Assembly: GCA_964539785.1 (NCBI GenBank)
Contig: CAZIJQ010000004.1
Location: 1-64,000, forward strand
DNA: 64,000 nucleotides
DNA from: JABMPO01 sp964539785
GTDB taxonomy: Bacteria > Fidelibacterota > Marinisomatia > Marinisomatales > TCS56
Reading direction: 5' to 3'
The notes beneath the pieces were generated by a model. It did not search any database, was not told where the DNA came from, and was given only the letters and a program-made list of their open reading frames with translations. The translations under genes and the position numbers were made by a program. Below, in pieces: positions 25,681 to 35,206 of this stretch; the first letter of the stretch is position 1, and the number at the start of each line of letters is the position of its first letter.

Positions 25681-27656
25681 TATTGTTTCCTCCTTGGCGG
25701 CCATAGTGCAAACAGAGTACCGATGACAAATATATAACTGCCGATCCATACCCAGTTTACCAGGGGATTTATCATGATTTTGAATGAAGCTGATTCAGTT
25801 TGAGAATCATAGCCTGAGAAAACAGAATATATATCCTGCATCAGAGTGGTATGAATATCCAATTCGCTATGAGGTTGCCGCTTGCGTTGATCGGGATCGC
25901 GGTGAAAATAAATCCGCTTTTCCGGGAACAGTTCGGTCACGGGACCTGCACCGATTTCAGTAACCCGGAGATGGGCGATCCAGGCAAAATGATTGGAGCG
26001 CTCAATGGTGGATATTTTATCCAATTCGAATTCATATCCGGCAAGATGAAATTTATCACCGGCACGCACAGCGATCTCAATTTCTTTGTCGAAGGCTTTC
26101 CCGGTAAATCCAACAAACATCAGAACTATGCTAAAATGGACAATATATCCGCCATAGCGATGGCGATTTTTTCGTAATATTCGCCAAAATGCTAATGGTG
26201 CAGGTTCACCAAATCTACGTTTTCTGGCCATTATTCCAGCAAAGAACTCAAGTAATATTGTTGTGGCCACAAAAATCGCCAAGGTGAAAGATACCAGGAT
26301 ATACCCTTTCATTCCGATCAACAGTAAGACAACCAAGCCTACCAGACTGATCATTATAGGCCAGGAAAATTGCTTGATCAAACGGGCTTTGGAAGTGCGA
26401 CGCCAAGCCAGCAAAGGACCGATTCCAGTCAATAATAATAATGCCAGACCAATTGGAATGTTGACTTGATTGAAAAATGGCGCACCAACTGTTATCTTAG
26501 TTCCCCGTACCGCTTCCGTCAGAACCGGAAACATCGTTCCCCAGAAAACGGCAAAACACATTACAATAAACACGACATTATTAAAGAGGAATCCACTTTC
26601 ACGGGAGATGAATGATTCAATTCTGTTGGTCGTACGCAATATCGGCAATCGATAAATCAGCAGCAGGAAGGAACCGGCCAATATCAGGAATACAAATCCC
26701 AGAAAGAGTGGTCCCAGTGATGAGGTTGCGAATGAATGAACTGATGACATTATTCCGCTACGGGTCAGGAACGTACCAAAAATACTCAGGGCGAATGTTG
26801 TAATGATCAGAACCATATTCCAGACTCTTAACATATCCCGCTTTTCCTGAATGATAATTGAATGGATAAAAGCAGTAGCTGTAAGCCAGGGCATCAGAGA
26901 TGCGTTTTCTACCGGATCCCAGGCCCAATAGCCACCCCAACCCAATTCCTGATAGGCCCACCAGGCACCAAGTAAAATACCAATACCAAGAGCCAACCAA
27001 GTTACCAGCGTCCAACGTCTGACGATACGAATCCAATTAGCGGAGGAATCTTTGGTGATCATGGCAGCCATGGCAAAAGCAAACGGAATTGCGAACCCTA
27101 CATAACCAAGGTAAAGGGTTGGCGGATGAATCGCCATTGTAACATTCTGCAGCAATGGATTCAGACCATTACCATCGGCTACGATTATTCCCGCCTCGAC
27201 CGGGGTAAATGGATTAGTAATAAAATTGGTCATAAACAGGAAGAAAAACTGAACCGAAATAACTATTATAATCACCCACGGCATGAGCGCTTGATTGCTA
27301 TTCCAATTCTGATAAATAGTAATCAGGACATAAATTGCCAGAATAAATACCCAAAACAGCAACGAGCCGGCCTGTCCGGCCCACAGGGCGGAAATCTTGT
27401 ATAGTAACGGCGTTGCTCGGCTGGTATAGTGAGCAACATATTCAAGATTGAAATTGCTCACAATCAATTCCCGAGCCAGTACCAGGGTGGAAATAACTAC
27501 CAGCGCCGCTGAAATCAGGGCTGCTCTTCTACCACTGATAAATAACCGACTATCATTGTTTTTTAAATACAATGACAATAAAATGATGGTTAATAATGAA
27601 AATCCCAGCGCCAGATTCTGAGATACAGCGCCAAGTGTCGCGAAAGTATTAATCAT
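25680..27656 (-). CDS. ccmF: cytochrome c heme lyase CcmF
   Basis: A 658-aa polytopic membrane protein, about 14 or more helices, with the WWD heme-handling motif GAWWAYQELGWGGYWAWDPVENASL and conserved His in IHPPTLYLGY and FLTRSGIMSSVHSFA. It transfers heme from CcmE to apocytochrome. The C-terminal half contains the usual periplasmic domain near residues 520-620. The start overlaps the ccmE stop (ATGA). It would mature the multiheme cytochromes encoded at 4.8-7.6 kb. Confidence 0.95.
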   Translation of the reverse strand: MINTFATLGAVSQNLALGFSLLTIILLSLYLKNNDSRLFISGRRAALISAALVVISTLVLARELIVSNFNLEYVAHYTSRATPLLYKISALWAGQAGSLLFWVFILAIYVLITIYQNWNSNQALMPWVIIIVISVQFFFLFMTNFITNPFTPVEAGIIVADGNGLNPLLQNVTMAIHPPTLYLGYVGFAIPFAFAMAAMITKDSSANWIRIVRRWTLVTWLALGIGILLGAWWAYQELGWGGYWAWDPVENASLMPWLTATAFIHSIIIQEKRDMLRVWNMVLIITTFALSIFGTFLTRSGIMSSVHSFATSSLGPLFLGFVFLILAGSFLLLIYRLPILRTTNRIESFISRESGFLFNNVVFIVMCFAVFWGTMFPVLTEAVRGTKITVGAPFFNQVNIPIGLALLLLTGIGPLLAWRRTSKARLIKQFSWPIMISLVGLVVLLLIGMKGYILVSFTLAIFVATTILLEFFAGIMARKRRFGEPAPLAFWRILRKNRHRYGGYIVHFSIVLMFVGFTGKAFDKEIEIAVRAGDKFHLAGYEFELDKISTIERSNHFAWIAHLRVTEIGAGPVTELFPEKRIYFHRDPDQRKRQPHSELDIHTTLMQDIYSVFSGYDSQTESASFKIMINPLVNWVWIGSYIFVIGTLFALWPPRRKQ

Positions 27657-28066
27657 ATTTTTTCTAAATCGTAAGAGTTTTCATCGCGTAAATCCCCCTC
27701 ATACCGTGATGCACATTTTGTCATCAGATTGTCAGCGTAAAATTCATTTTTTCGATATTCTCCCTCGACAATAACTTCACAATCATCTTCGAATAAATCG
27801 GGACGTGTTTTATTATAATGAACTTTAATAGTTGCTTCACCTTGCTGGAGAATGAATTCCATATCCAGCAGATCGGTTTCTGATATCAAAATACTGCCAC
27901 TCTGAACGTTACCACCTAACCGGAAACGGCTTTGATCATAATCTCCGCTTTGCAATTCTGCCACAGATAGAAAAGGTACTTCTTTTCCCTGGGTTCCCGT
28001 AGTTATCCACATGAGAAATAATGCGACCACTACCACTACCGCCACTGCAATCTTCGATCTTTTCAT
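27653..28066 (-). CDS. ccmE: heme chaperone CcmE, Cys-type (CxxxY)
   Basis: A 137-aa protein with one N-terminal anchor (IAVAVVVVVALFLMW) and an OB-fold beta barrel. Proteobacterial CcmE binds heme covalently through His in the HxxxY motif (VLAKHDENY). Here the aligned segment is LMTKCASRY, with Cys118 and Tyr122, matching the CxxxY variant described in archaea and some delta-proteobacteria. The start at 28066 is supported by GAGGAAG upstream; earlier in-frame starts would lie inside the mutase gene. First gene of the ccm operon, 17 bases after the mutase gene. Confidence 0.92.
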   Translation of the reverse strand: MKRSKIAVAVVVVVALFLMWITTGTQGKEVPFLSVAELQSGDYDQSRFRLGGNVQSGSILISETDLLDMEFILQQGEATIKVHYNKTRPDLFEDDCEVIVEGEYRKNEFYADNLMTKCASRYEGDLRDENSYDLEKI

Positions 28067-28083
28067 ATTCGGTCTTCCTCTTT

Positions 28084-29742
28084 CTAAAAGACGGTTGTTT
28101 CCTGCCATTCACCAAATATGGTTTTCATGGCAATCACTATTTCCCCCAGTGTTGCATATGCTTTGGCCGCTGCAATAATCGGCGGCATCAAATTTATATC
28201 GCTAGCACAGGCAGCGGATACTGCTTGCAAAGCTACTTTGACCTGCACTTCATCCCGCTCAGCTCTAAGTTTTTTGATCGCTGCTAGCTGCGCCTGCTCG
28301 GATTCCTTACCAATCTCCAGTAATGGAATCTCAATTTTCTCATTTTCTTTAATAAATTCATTTACACCGACGACAATTCGACGCTTGCTGTCAATTTTCC
28401 GTTGATAATCAGATGCAGCATAGGCGATTTCACGCTGGAAAAAACCATCTTCGATGGCAGGTATTACACCACCGAATTTGTCAATTTCGTCAAAATAGCA
28501 TTCGGCGTCTGCTTCCAACTTATCGGTCAATTGTTCTACATACCACGAACCACCCAAAGGATCAATCACGTTGGCGGCCCCAGTTTCGAAAGCAACCAGT
28601 TGCTGAGTCCGTAATGCAATTTCGACTGCTTTAGCAGTTGGCAAAGCCAGCGTTTCGTCCATTGAATTAGTATGTAGGGACTGAGTTCCACCTAAAACAC
28701 CTGCCAGCGCCTGAAAACCGGTGCGAGCAATATTTATTTCCGGTTGCTGGGCAGTCAGCGAGCAGCCGGCGGTTTGGGTGTGAAATCTTAATTTCCAAGA
28801 TCGGGGATCTTTGGCGCCATATTTTTCCTTCATGCGCCGAGCCCAGATACGCCGTGCGGCACGGTATTTGGCAATTTCCTCAAAGAAATCCACGTGTGAA
28901 TTAAAAAAGAATGATAAACGGGGCGCAAAATGATCAACATCCTGTCCGGCTTTAATTGCATGCTCGACATAAGTAAATCCATCAGCCAATGTAAAAGCTA
29001 ATTCCTGAACGGCAGTCGATCCTGCTTCCCGGATATGATATCCACTGATCGAGATTGTATTGAACTGAGGCAGATTTTCAGTGCAATAAGTCATCATATC
29101 GGTAATAATCCGCATCGATGGCTGTGGTGGGAAAATCCATTCTTTCTGAGCGATAAACTCTTTTAATATATCATTCTGAAGCGTACCGCGCAGTTGACTG
29201 GAAGCCACCCCCTGCTGTTCGGCAACGGCAATATAAAATGCCAGTAGAATTACAGCGGGACCATTGATAGTCTGGGAAACAGAAATTTTACCCAGATCAA
29301 TTTGGTCGAATAGTATTTCCATATCCCGGAGAGAAGCTACACTGACACCGCATTTGCCAACTTCACCGATTGCAAAGGTATGACCCGGATCGTAACCCAT
29401 AAGGGTTGGCATATCGTAAGCCACAGAAAGACCAGTCTGTCCCTGCTTTAACAAAAAACGATACCGGCGGTTTGTTTCCTGTGGCGTCGCAAAACCGGAA
29501 AACTGGCGCATCGTCCAGAGTCTGCCACGATACATATTAGGATGTACACCCCGGGTATAGGGATATTGTCCGGGAAATCCCAGTTTAGCAAGATATTCTG
29601 GTGATTGCTCGTTCGGCAAATAAAGGAGATCTACCGGTTGACCACTGACAGTATCGAAATCATAATCCCGAGTCCCGGCGGACTCCACTTCGCTTTTCCA
29701 CAATTCAAAAGCTTCGTCAAATGTTTGATTTTTTTTGCCCAC
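28084..29742 (-). CDS. B12-dependent acyl-CoA mutase large subunit (isobutyryl-CoA-mutase-like signature)
   Basis: A 552-aa catalytic subunit without the C-terminal B12-binding domain, so it needs a separate small subunit not seen here. It has the family barrel (YPYTRGVHPNMYRGRLW, GLSVAYDMPTLMGYDPG, SISGYHIREAGSTA). The two residues that discriminate substrates are Phe81 (MRQF) and Gln199 (IAQKEW), as in isobutyryl-CoA mutase (Phe/Gln), not Tyr/Arg as in methylmalonyl-CoA mutase. It likely rearranges a small acyl-CoA, though many such genes are annotated methylmalonyl-CoA mutase. An adenosyltransferase gene near 35.5 kb could supply adenosylcobalamin. Confidence 0.88.
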   Translation of the reverse strand: MGKKNQTFDEAFELWKSEVESAGTRDYDFDTVSGQPVDLLYLPNEQSPEYLAKLGFPGQYPYTRGVHPNMYRGRLWTMRQFSGFATPQETNRRYRFLLKQGQTGLSVAYDMPTLMGYDPGHTFAIGEVGKCGVSVASLRDMEILFDQIDLGKISVSQTINGPAVILLAFYIAVAEQQGVASSQLRGTLQNDILKEFIAQKEWIFPPQPSMRIITDMMTYCTENLPQFNTISISGYHIREAGSTAVQELAFTLADGFTYVEHAIKAGQDVDHFAPRLSFFFNSHVDFFEEIAKYRAARRIWARRMKEKYGAKDPRSWKLRFHTQTAGCSLTAQQPEINIARTGFQALAGVLGGTQSLHTNSMDETLALPTAKAVEIALRTQQLVAFETGAANVIDPLGGSWYVEQLTDKLEADAECYFDEIDKFGGVIPAIEDGFFQREIAYAASDYQRKIDSKRRIVVGVNEFIKENEKIEIPLLEIGKESEQAQLAAIKKLRAERDEVQVKVALQAVSAACASDINLMPPIIAAAKAYATLGEIVIAMKTIFGEWQETTVF

Positions 29743-29913
29743 GATATTTCCTATAAACTTGTGAAATGATTGTTACAGACCAAACGACCTAGATTTTCTA
29801 ATTCTGTATAGAAAGAGCCGTCCCCCGATAGCTGTAACAATAGTGTCAAAATCATTCAGTTTCCTTCGAAAGGCATTCTCTGCATCTGATTATTCATCAA
29901 ATCAGCATTTAAT

Positions 29914-31785
29914 TTAGAATAATGCCTTAATTGATGCTATAATTCCACTGGTATCCAGCTTCAATTTTTTCAGCAATTCATCCCGGGTGCCGTGGGGAAT
30001 AAATTCATCGGGAAAGCCCAGCATGTTAACGGTCCCTTTGTAGCCTTGCTGGTACAACCAGTTTGCTGTATTGTTCCCAAAACCACCCAGCAAAGCCCCT
30101 TCCTCGATTGTAATTACTCTTTTAAATCGCTTTTGTAGAGCCCGCAGATATTGATGATCCAGTGGTTTCACAAACCGGCAATTAACAACTTCACAGGAAA
30201 TATTGGATTTCGCTAATTCTTCAGCAGCTGCCACAGCCTGATATACCATTGGACCTAATGCCAGAATTGTAATATCTTTACCTGGTAGTTCCGTAGACCA
30301 ACTCCCTATCGGTAATAGTTCCACCTGTCCTGATTGTGTGTAATCTATGGCGCTCGCCTTGGGATAACGAATCGCGAATGGTCCATCGCTATAATTAAGG
30401 GCGGTGTAGAGCAGATGTCGCAATTCATTTCCATTTTTCGGCGTGGCGACTACCATTCCCGGTATGACCTGTAAATATGCTAAATCGAGACTACCGTGGT
30501 GAGTTGGACCATCCTCTCCCGCCAGACCAGCACGGTCAAGACAGAATATTACCGGCAGATTTTGGACAGCTACATCATGAATAATATGATCGTAAGCGCG
30601 CTGCAAAAAAGTAGAATAGATTGCTACAATCGGACGAATCTTATTAGTGGCCATTCCTGCGGCAAATGTCACGGCATGGCCTTCAGCGATACCAACATCA
30701 TAATAGCGATCAGGAAATTCCTTGGCAAAATCAACTAACCCGGTGCCTTCCCGCATGGCTGCAGTGATACAAACAGTATCGGAGCGATTACGGGCTATTT
30801 CACAAACCAAGTCGCCAAATACATTCTGAAAATTTGGCACTTTCGCTATCGGTTCCGAAGTTTCGTTAGATTTATTATTTGCTGCTATCCCGTGATATTT
30901 TACCGGGTCAACTTCCGCTGCTCCCAGTCCCTTGCCCTTTTTAGTGTTAATATGTAACAGAACCGGGGTTTTAATATTTTTAATATTTTGGAGTGTTTGA
31001 ATTAATTCTTCGAGATCGTGACCGTCAATAGGACCTAAATATCTGAATCCCAGCTCATCAAAAATAATTCCTGGAACGAGTAAATTTTTCAGACTTTCCT
31101 CGATCTTCTTCAGCCCCATCCTGACAGCAGATTTTCCAACCGGTAACGACCCGGCTAAATCCCAGATTTCATTGCGAAGGCGATTGTAAATAGGATTTGT
31201 TTGGATACGATTAAGATAAGTCCGCAAAGCTCCCACATTGGGACTGATTGACATTTTATTGTCATTAAGAACAACCAGCAACTGCTTTCGAATGCTACCG
31301 GCATTGTTTAATGCTTCGAATGCCAGGCCACCGGTCATGGCGCCATCCCCAATAATGGCCGCTACTTTGAAATTCTGGTTATTATGATCGCGGGCGACTG
31401 CTATTCCCAGTGCGGCTGATATTGAGGTCGATGCGTGTCCGGCTCCGAACGAATCATATTCACTTTCAGATCTTTTAAGAAATCCACTGAGACCATCCAA
31501 CTGCCTGATAGTTGCAAAACGATCCATCCTGCCGGTTAGAATTTTATGGCCATAGGCCTGATGACCTACATCCCAGACGATTTCATCTTCTGGCATGTCA
31601 TAAACATAGTGCATGGCCACAGTCAACTCGATTGCGCCCAGGGACGGAGCAAGATGACCACCGGTTTCATTGACAACAGTTATGATAAATTCACGTAATT
31701 CCTGGCACAATTGCTTGAGTTCAGGAATAGAGAGCGGTTTTAAATCCGCCGGGGAGTGAATCCGAGACAGAATTTTATAATCCAT
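29914..31785 (-). CDS. dxs: 1-deoxy-D-xylulose-5-phosphate synthase
   Basis: A thiamine-diphosphate enzyme of about 623 aa that condenses pyruvate and glyceraldehyde 3-phosphate in the non-mevalonate isoprenoid pathway. Motifs include GAGHASTSISAALG, the ThDP site GDGAMTGGLAFEALNNAG, and the transketolase C-terminal domain. The ATG at 31785 shares its A with the pdxT stop TGA, and is preferred to the TTG one codon earlier. Located in an operon with pdxT, pdxS and ispH; the last also belongs to isoprenoid synthesis. Confidence 0.96.
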   Translation of the reverse strand: MDYKILSRIHSPADLKPLSIPELKQLCQELREFIITVVNETGGHLAPSLGAIELTVAMHYVYDMPEDEIVWDVGHQAYGHKILTGRMDRFATIRQLDGLSGFLKRSESEYDSFGAGHASTSISAALGIAVARDHNNQNFKVAAIIGDGAMTGGLAFEALNNAGSIRKQLLVVLNDNKMSISPNVGALRTYLNRIQTNPIYNRLRNEIWDLAGSLPVGKSAVRMGLKKIEESLKNLLVPGIIFDELGFRYLGPIDGHDLEELIQTLQNIKNIKTPVLLHINTKKGKGLGAAEVDPVKYHGIAANNKSNETSEPIAKVPNFQNVFGDLVCEIARNRSDTVCITAAMREGTGLVDFAKEFPDRYYDVGIAEGHAVTFAAGMATNKIRPIVAIYSTFLQRAYDHIIHDVAVQNLPVIFCLDRAGLAGEDGPTHHGSLDLAYLQVIPGMVVATPKNGNELRHLLYTALNYSDGPFAIRYPKASAIDYTQSGQVELLPIGSWSTELPGKDITILALGPMVYQAVAAAEELAKSNISCEVVNCRFVKPLDHQYLRALQKRFKRVITIEEGALLGGFGNNTANWLYQQGYKGTVNMLGFPDEFIPHGTRDELLKKLKLDTSGIIASIKALF

Positions 31786-32354
31786 CAAATCCCCTGCCCA
31801 CCGAAGGCGAATTTATGAAACAGAGTAATATCATCAAGTTCCGGATGAAATGTTAAACCAATATGTCTACCCTGTCGCACTGCTGCGGGAAGTCCATTAT
31901 GACTTGCAAGGATCTCAACATTTGCACCGGTTGCAGTAATTTTGGGTGCCCGGATGAATGTAGCAGTAATTAACTGCGTCTCGTCACCAACATTAACTTG
32001 AATTTGTTCATCGAATGAGAAAACCTGTCGGCCATAAGCATTACGCTCCACTTCTGCATCAATCAATTCGAGCGTATCAATCTGGGAGTTAATCTGCTTA
32101 TTGCCAAGCATGATTAGTCCCGCACAGGTACCAAGGATCGGAGCATGGCTGGCGAAGTCTAAAATTGGAGATCTGAATCCAGTGGTTTTAATCAGTTTGG
32201 TCATCGTGGTCGATTCACCACCAGGGATAACCAATCCATCCAGTTCATCCAGTTGTTGCGGATATCGAACAAGTTGCGTTTCCCAACCAAGCTGCCTGAT
32301 GATGTCCTCATGTCGGGCGTAATCACCCTGGAGGGCTAACAAGCCAATTTTCAC
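31785..32354 (-). CDS. pdxT: pyridoxal 5'-phosphate synthase glutaminase subunit
   Basis: A 189-aa class I glutamine amidotransferase. It carries VIPGGESTTM (oxyanion region), the catalytic Cys in ILGTCAGLIML and the His-Glu pair in TFHPELDD. It hydrolyses glutamine and passes ammonia to PdxS. The start is GTG, overlapping the PdxS stop TAG by one base. Confidence 0.95.
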   Translation of the reverse strand: MKIGLLALQGDYARHEDIIRQLGWETQLVRYPQQLDELDGLVIPGGESTTMTKLIKTTGFRSPILDFASHAPILGTCAGLIMLGNKQINSQIDTLELIDAEVERNAYGRQVFSFDEQIQVNVGDETQLITATFIRAPKITATGANVEILASHNGLPAAVRQGRHIGLTFHPELDDITLFHKFAFGGQGI

Positions 32355-33235
32355 TACCAGCCGCGCTCCTGCAAACGTTGTTCAGGCGGTATTTCTGAAA
32401 TGTCCAATCCCTTCATAGCACTTTTTAAACCAGTGGAGATTTCCGCGAGTCGCAAAGGATCATTAAAATAGGCCACGGCTTCAACGATTGCTTTTGCCCG
32501 GCGAGCAGGATCTTCACTCATGAATATACCAGAACCAACAAAAACCGTTTCAGCGCCTAATTGCATCATCAGTGACGCGTCGGCAGGTGTTGCGATACCA
32601 CCGGCCGCAAAATTAGGTACCGGTAATTTGCCCGATTTGGCAACTTGCTGAACTTGTTCAAAAGGCGCCCCTAATTCTTTGGCTCTAGCCATTAATTCTT
32701 CGGTTCCCAATATTGTTAATTCTTTTAGCTCACGCTGTACCTGACGCATATGGCGGACTGCTTCAACTATATTGCCGCTACCTGCTTCACCTTTGGTACG
32801 AATCATGGCTGCGCCTTCGCCAATACGGCGCAAAGCTTCGCCTAGATTCCGGCATCCGCAAACGAAAGGTACCTTAAAATCATATTTCCAGACGTGATTT
32901 GCCTCATCAGCCGGCGTCAACACTTCGCTTTCATCAATGAAATCCACTTCCAGTGCTTCCAGTATCTGCGCCTCTGCAAAATGGCCGATCCGGCATTTGG
33001 CCATTACCGGAATGGATACCATATCCTGGATACCCTTTACCATAGCCGGGTCGCTCATGCGAGCGATTCCACCGTCTTTTCTGATTTCAGCCGGGATGCG
33101 TTCCAGAGCCATCACCGCTACTGCACCTGCATCCTCAGCAATTTTAGCCTGCTCGGGATTCGTTACATCCATAATAACTCCCCCTTTTAACATCTCGGCT
33201 AACCCTATTTTAACTTTTAAAGATCCTTTATCCAT
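32354..33235 (-). CDS. pdxS: pyridoxal 5'-phosphate synthase lyase subunit
   Basis: A 293-aa TIM barrel when started at ATG 33235 (MDKGSLKVKIGLAEML). It makes pyridoxal phosphate from ribose 5-phosphate, glyceraldehyde 3-phosphate and ammonia. Family segments are GGVIMDVTNPEQAKIAEDAG, ALERIPAEIRKDGGIARM, MAKCRIGHFAEAQIL and FAAGGIATPADA, with the Schiff-base lysine in PVMAKCRIG. The DXP-independent B6 route operates, so dxs nearby serves isoprenoids or thiamine. Confidence 0.96.
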   Translation of the reverse strand: MDKGSLKVKIGLAEMLKGGVIMDVTNPEQAKIAEDAGAVAVMALERIPAEIRKDGGIARMSDPAMVKGIQDMVSIPVMAKCRIGHFAEAQILEALEVDFIDESEVLTPADEANHVWKYDFKVPFVCGCRNLGEALRRIGEGAAMIRTKGEAGSGNIVEAVRHMRQVQRELKELTILGTEELMARAKELGAPFEQVQQVAKSGKLPVPNFAAGGIATPADASLMMQLGAETVFVGSGIFMSEDPARRAKAIVEAVAYFNDPLRLAEISTGLKSAMKGLDISEIPPEQRLQERGW

Positions 33236-34091
33236 AACTAACATCCTGATTTTGCTGTTTAGCAATTTTCTCAATAGTTTCGGTTACCTCTTCAATAACT
33301 GAATCCGGAGTTGACGCCCCGGCTGAGATACCCACTGTATTGATATTAATGAACCATTGCCGATCCAAATCCTTAGCTCCCGTTACTTGATATGATCGGG
33401 GATTGCGTTGGACTGCCAACTGAGCTAACCGTTTGGAATTTGCACTGGTAAAACTTCCAATAATTATTACAATATCACAGGTTTTCGCAAGATTAATTAT
33501 TTGCTCCTGATTACGCTTTGTAGGAAAGCAAATTGTGTTTATAAATCGTAAATCATGAACCTTCGTCATGAGAACATTGATAATTTCTTGCACGTTACTA
33601 ATCGTTTGCGTTGATTGTGAAACAACTCCTGCTCGTTTGATTTTACTCAATTTACGCGCTTCATCCGGTGTGGCGATAATTTTAGCATTTTCTACCTGAC
33701 TGGCAATTCCCGCCACTTCATCATGACCATGATCACCAATAATAAAAATCCTATAACCAGCTTTAGCCAGACTTTTTACTTCTTCATGAATATCCCGCAC
33801 CAAAGGACAGGTGGCATCCACGATGTTCATATTCATTTTCCAGGCATTCTCCCAAATTGGATTGACAGTTCCATGGGCTCGAAATAAAACCGGTTTTCCC
33901 TCCGGTACAGATTGCAGATCTTTAACAACTTTAGCTCCGGCACGGCTCAAATCTTCCACTACTTTTTCATTATGTACGATATGTCCTAACATGTAAACAT
34001 CGCCATGGTCACGGGCTGTTTTGTAGGCAATCTCAACAGCGTTTCGCACTCCGAAACAATAACCGGCATCCTGAGCTAAAATAATTTTCAC
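33228..34091 (-). CDS. ispH: 4-hydroxy-3-methylbut-2-enyl diphosphate reductase
   Basis: A 287-aa [4Fe-4S] enzyme (LytB), the last step of the MEP pathway. Iron-sulfur Cys residues sit in DAGYCFGVRNAVE (about 12), DATCPLVRD (about 96) and INTICFPTKRNQE (about 193). The substrate residues His in LGHIVHNEKV and TVGISAGASTPDSVIEEV are present. The C-terminus overlaps the pdxS start by 8 bases; the start overlaps the nrnA stop by 4. Confidence 0.95.
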   Translation of the reverse strand: MKIILAQDAGYCFGVRNAVEIAYKTARDHGDVYMLGHIVHNEKVVEDLSRAGAKVVKDLQSVPEGKPVLFRAHGTVNPIWENAWKMNMNIVDATCPLVRDIHEEVKSLAKAGYRIFIIGDHGHDEVAGIASQVENAKIIATPDEARKLSKIKRAGVVSQSTQTISNVQEIINVLMTKVHDLRFINTICFPTKRNQEQIINLAKTCDIVIIIGSFTSANSKRLAQLAVQRNPRSYQVTGAKDLDRQWFININTVGISAGASTPDSVIEEVTETIEKIAKQQNQDVSYG

Positions 34092-35098
34092 TGCTGCTTA
34101 TTTCCATTCTGACTGTTCAGAGATTTGATTGTCGCCTGCAACACTTTTTCAGTTACCACATCTAATGAACCGGATACAACCGCTCCCGCTGCGAATGGAT
34201 GTCCACCCCCACCCATCTCCTGAGCCACACCATGAATATTGTATTTTCCTTTTGATCGGAAATTGATCCGGCAGGAATCAGCACCATTCTGAAAAATCAT
34301 TAGGGCAATTTCAACTCCGCGAATTGTCCTGATAAAATCGGTAAATCCATCCACGTCCGATCGGGTAGCCGAACATCGGTCCAGCATCGCCTGATCAATC
34401 TTAAACCAGGCCAGTTCACCATTAAAATCAAAATTAATATCGTTCAGAATCGCCCCTAAAAGTTTCACTCTGGCAATTGAGCTGGATTCATAAACTTGCT
34501 GATAAATATCGTGCGGCTTGATGCCCGCATTAATACACTCAATTGCAATAGCATGGCAACGTTGATTGGTATTGCTATAACGAAATGATCCCGTGTCGGT
34601 CAATATTGCCGTGTAAATACCTTCAGCAATAGCCAGGGGTAATTGGCCCTGATAAATTGTTTTAAAGAAATCATACAACATTTCACCGGTTGCGGCGGCC
34701 TTCAGATCGATTAAATCATAAGTAAAATTACCATTGCTGGTATGAATATGATGATCAATGTTAAGCGTTTTAATTCCATTGGTTTTCAACTGTTCACCAA
34801 TCCCACGCAAACGGCTAAAATCACCAATATCAAAAACAATGGCCAGATCCGCTCCGGCAATCCACTCAGCATGTTTTGTTTTGCTGTACAAACTGTAATC
34901 TTTAGCGTGCTGGAAAAAACCATATTCATAGGGTAATTCCGATGTACATAAAATGCGACTGTCTTTTCCAATATCCTGCAGATAATACTGCATTGCGCTG
35001 GCACAACCAATACCATCGCCATCAGGATTTTCGTGCGTAGTCAATAAAATGCGATCAGCATTTGCTATCATTTGCTGAACAAATTTCCAATCAATCAT
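34088..35098 (-). CDS. nrnA: NrnA-type DHH/DHHA1 phosphoesterase (oligoribonuclease/pAp phosphatase)
   Basis: A protein of about 336 aa with the DHH superfamily motifs: THENPDGDGIG (N-terminal metal site), AIVFDIGDF, the DHH-type LNIDHHIHTSNGNF and TDTGSFRYSN. The C-terminal DHHA1 domain ends with GGGGHPFAAGA. It degrades short RNA oligomers and 3'-phosphoadenosine 5'-phosphate in organisms without Orn. The ATG at 35098 (MIDWKF) is preferred over a TTG five codons upstream. Related enzymes also cleave linear pApA from c-di-AMP, whose synthase CdaA is encoded in this window. Confidence 0.9.
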   Translation of the reverse strand: MIDWKFVQQMIANADRILLTTHENPDGDGIGCASAMQYYLQDIGKDSRILCTSELPYEYGFFQHAKDYSLYSKTKHAEWIAGADLAIVFDIGDFSRLRGIGEQLKTNGIKTLNIDHHIHTSNGNFTYDLIDLKAAATGEMLYDFFKTIYQGQLPLAIAEGIYTAILTDTGSFRYSNTNQRCHAIAIECINAGIKPHDIYQQVYESSSIARVKLLGAILNDINFDFNGELAWFKIDQAMLDRCSATRSDVDGFTDFIRTIRGVEIALMIFQNGADSCRINFRSKGKYNIHGVAQEMGGGGHPFAAGAVVSGSLDVVTEKVLQATIKSLNSQNGNKQQ

Positions 35099-35206
35099 AT
35101 TTAATAGACCCAATAGGTACGGTTATACTGCATTTTTTCCAATTGTCCAAATTTCCGATATCCAAGCATATCATATTCAAACCAGAGGTAAACAACTGGC
35201 CTTTAA

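Noticed and set aside
29751..29855. 34-aa ORF on the - strand between dxs and the mutase gene, with AAGGA before its ATG
   Set aside because: The product has no motif or export signal, and another overlapping frame is also open; the ribosome binding site alone is weak evidence. The 171-base spacer otherwise shows nothing clear.
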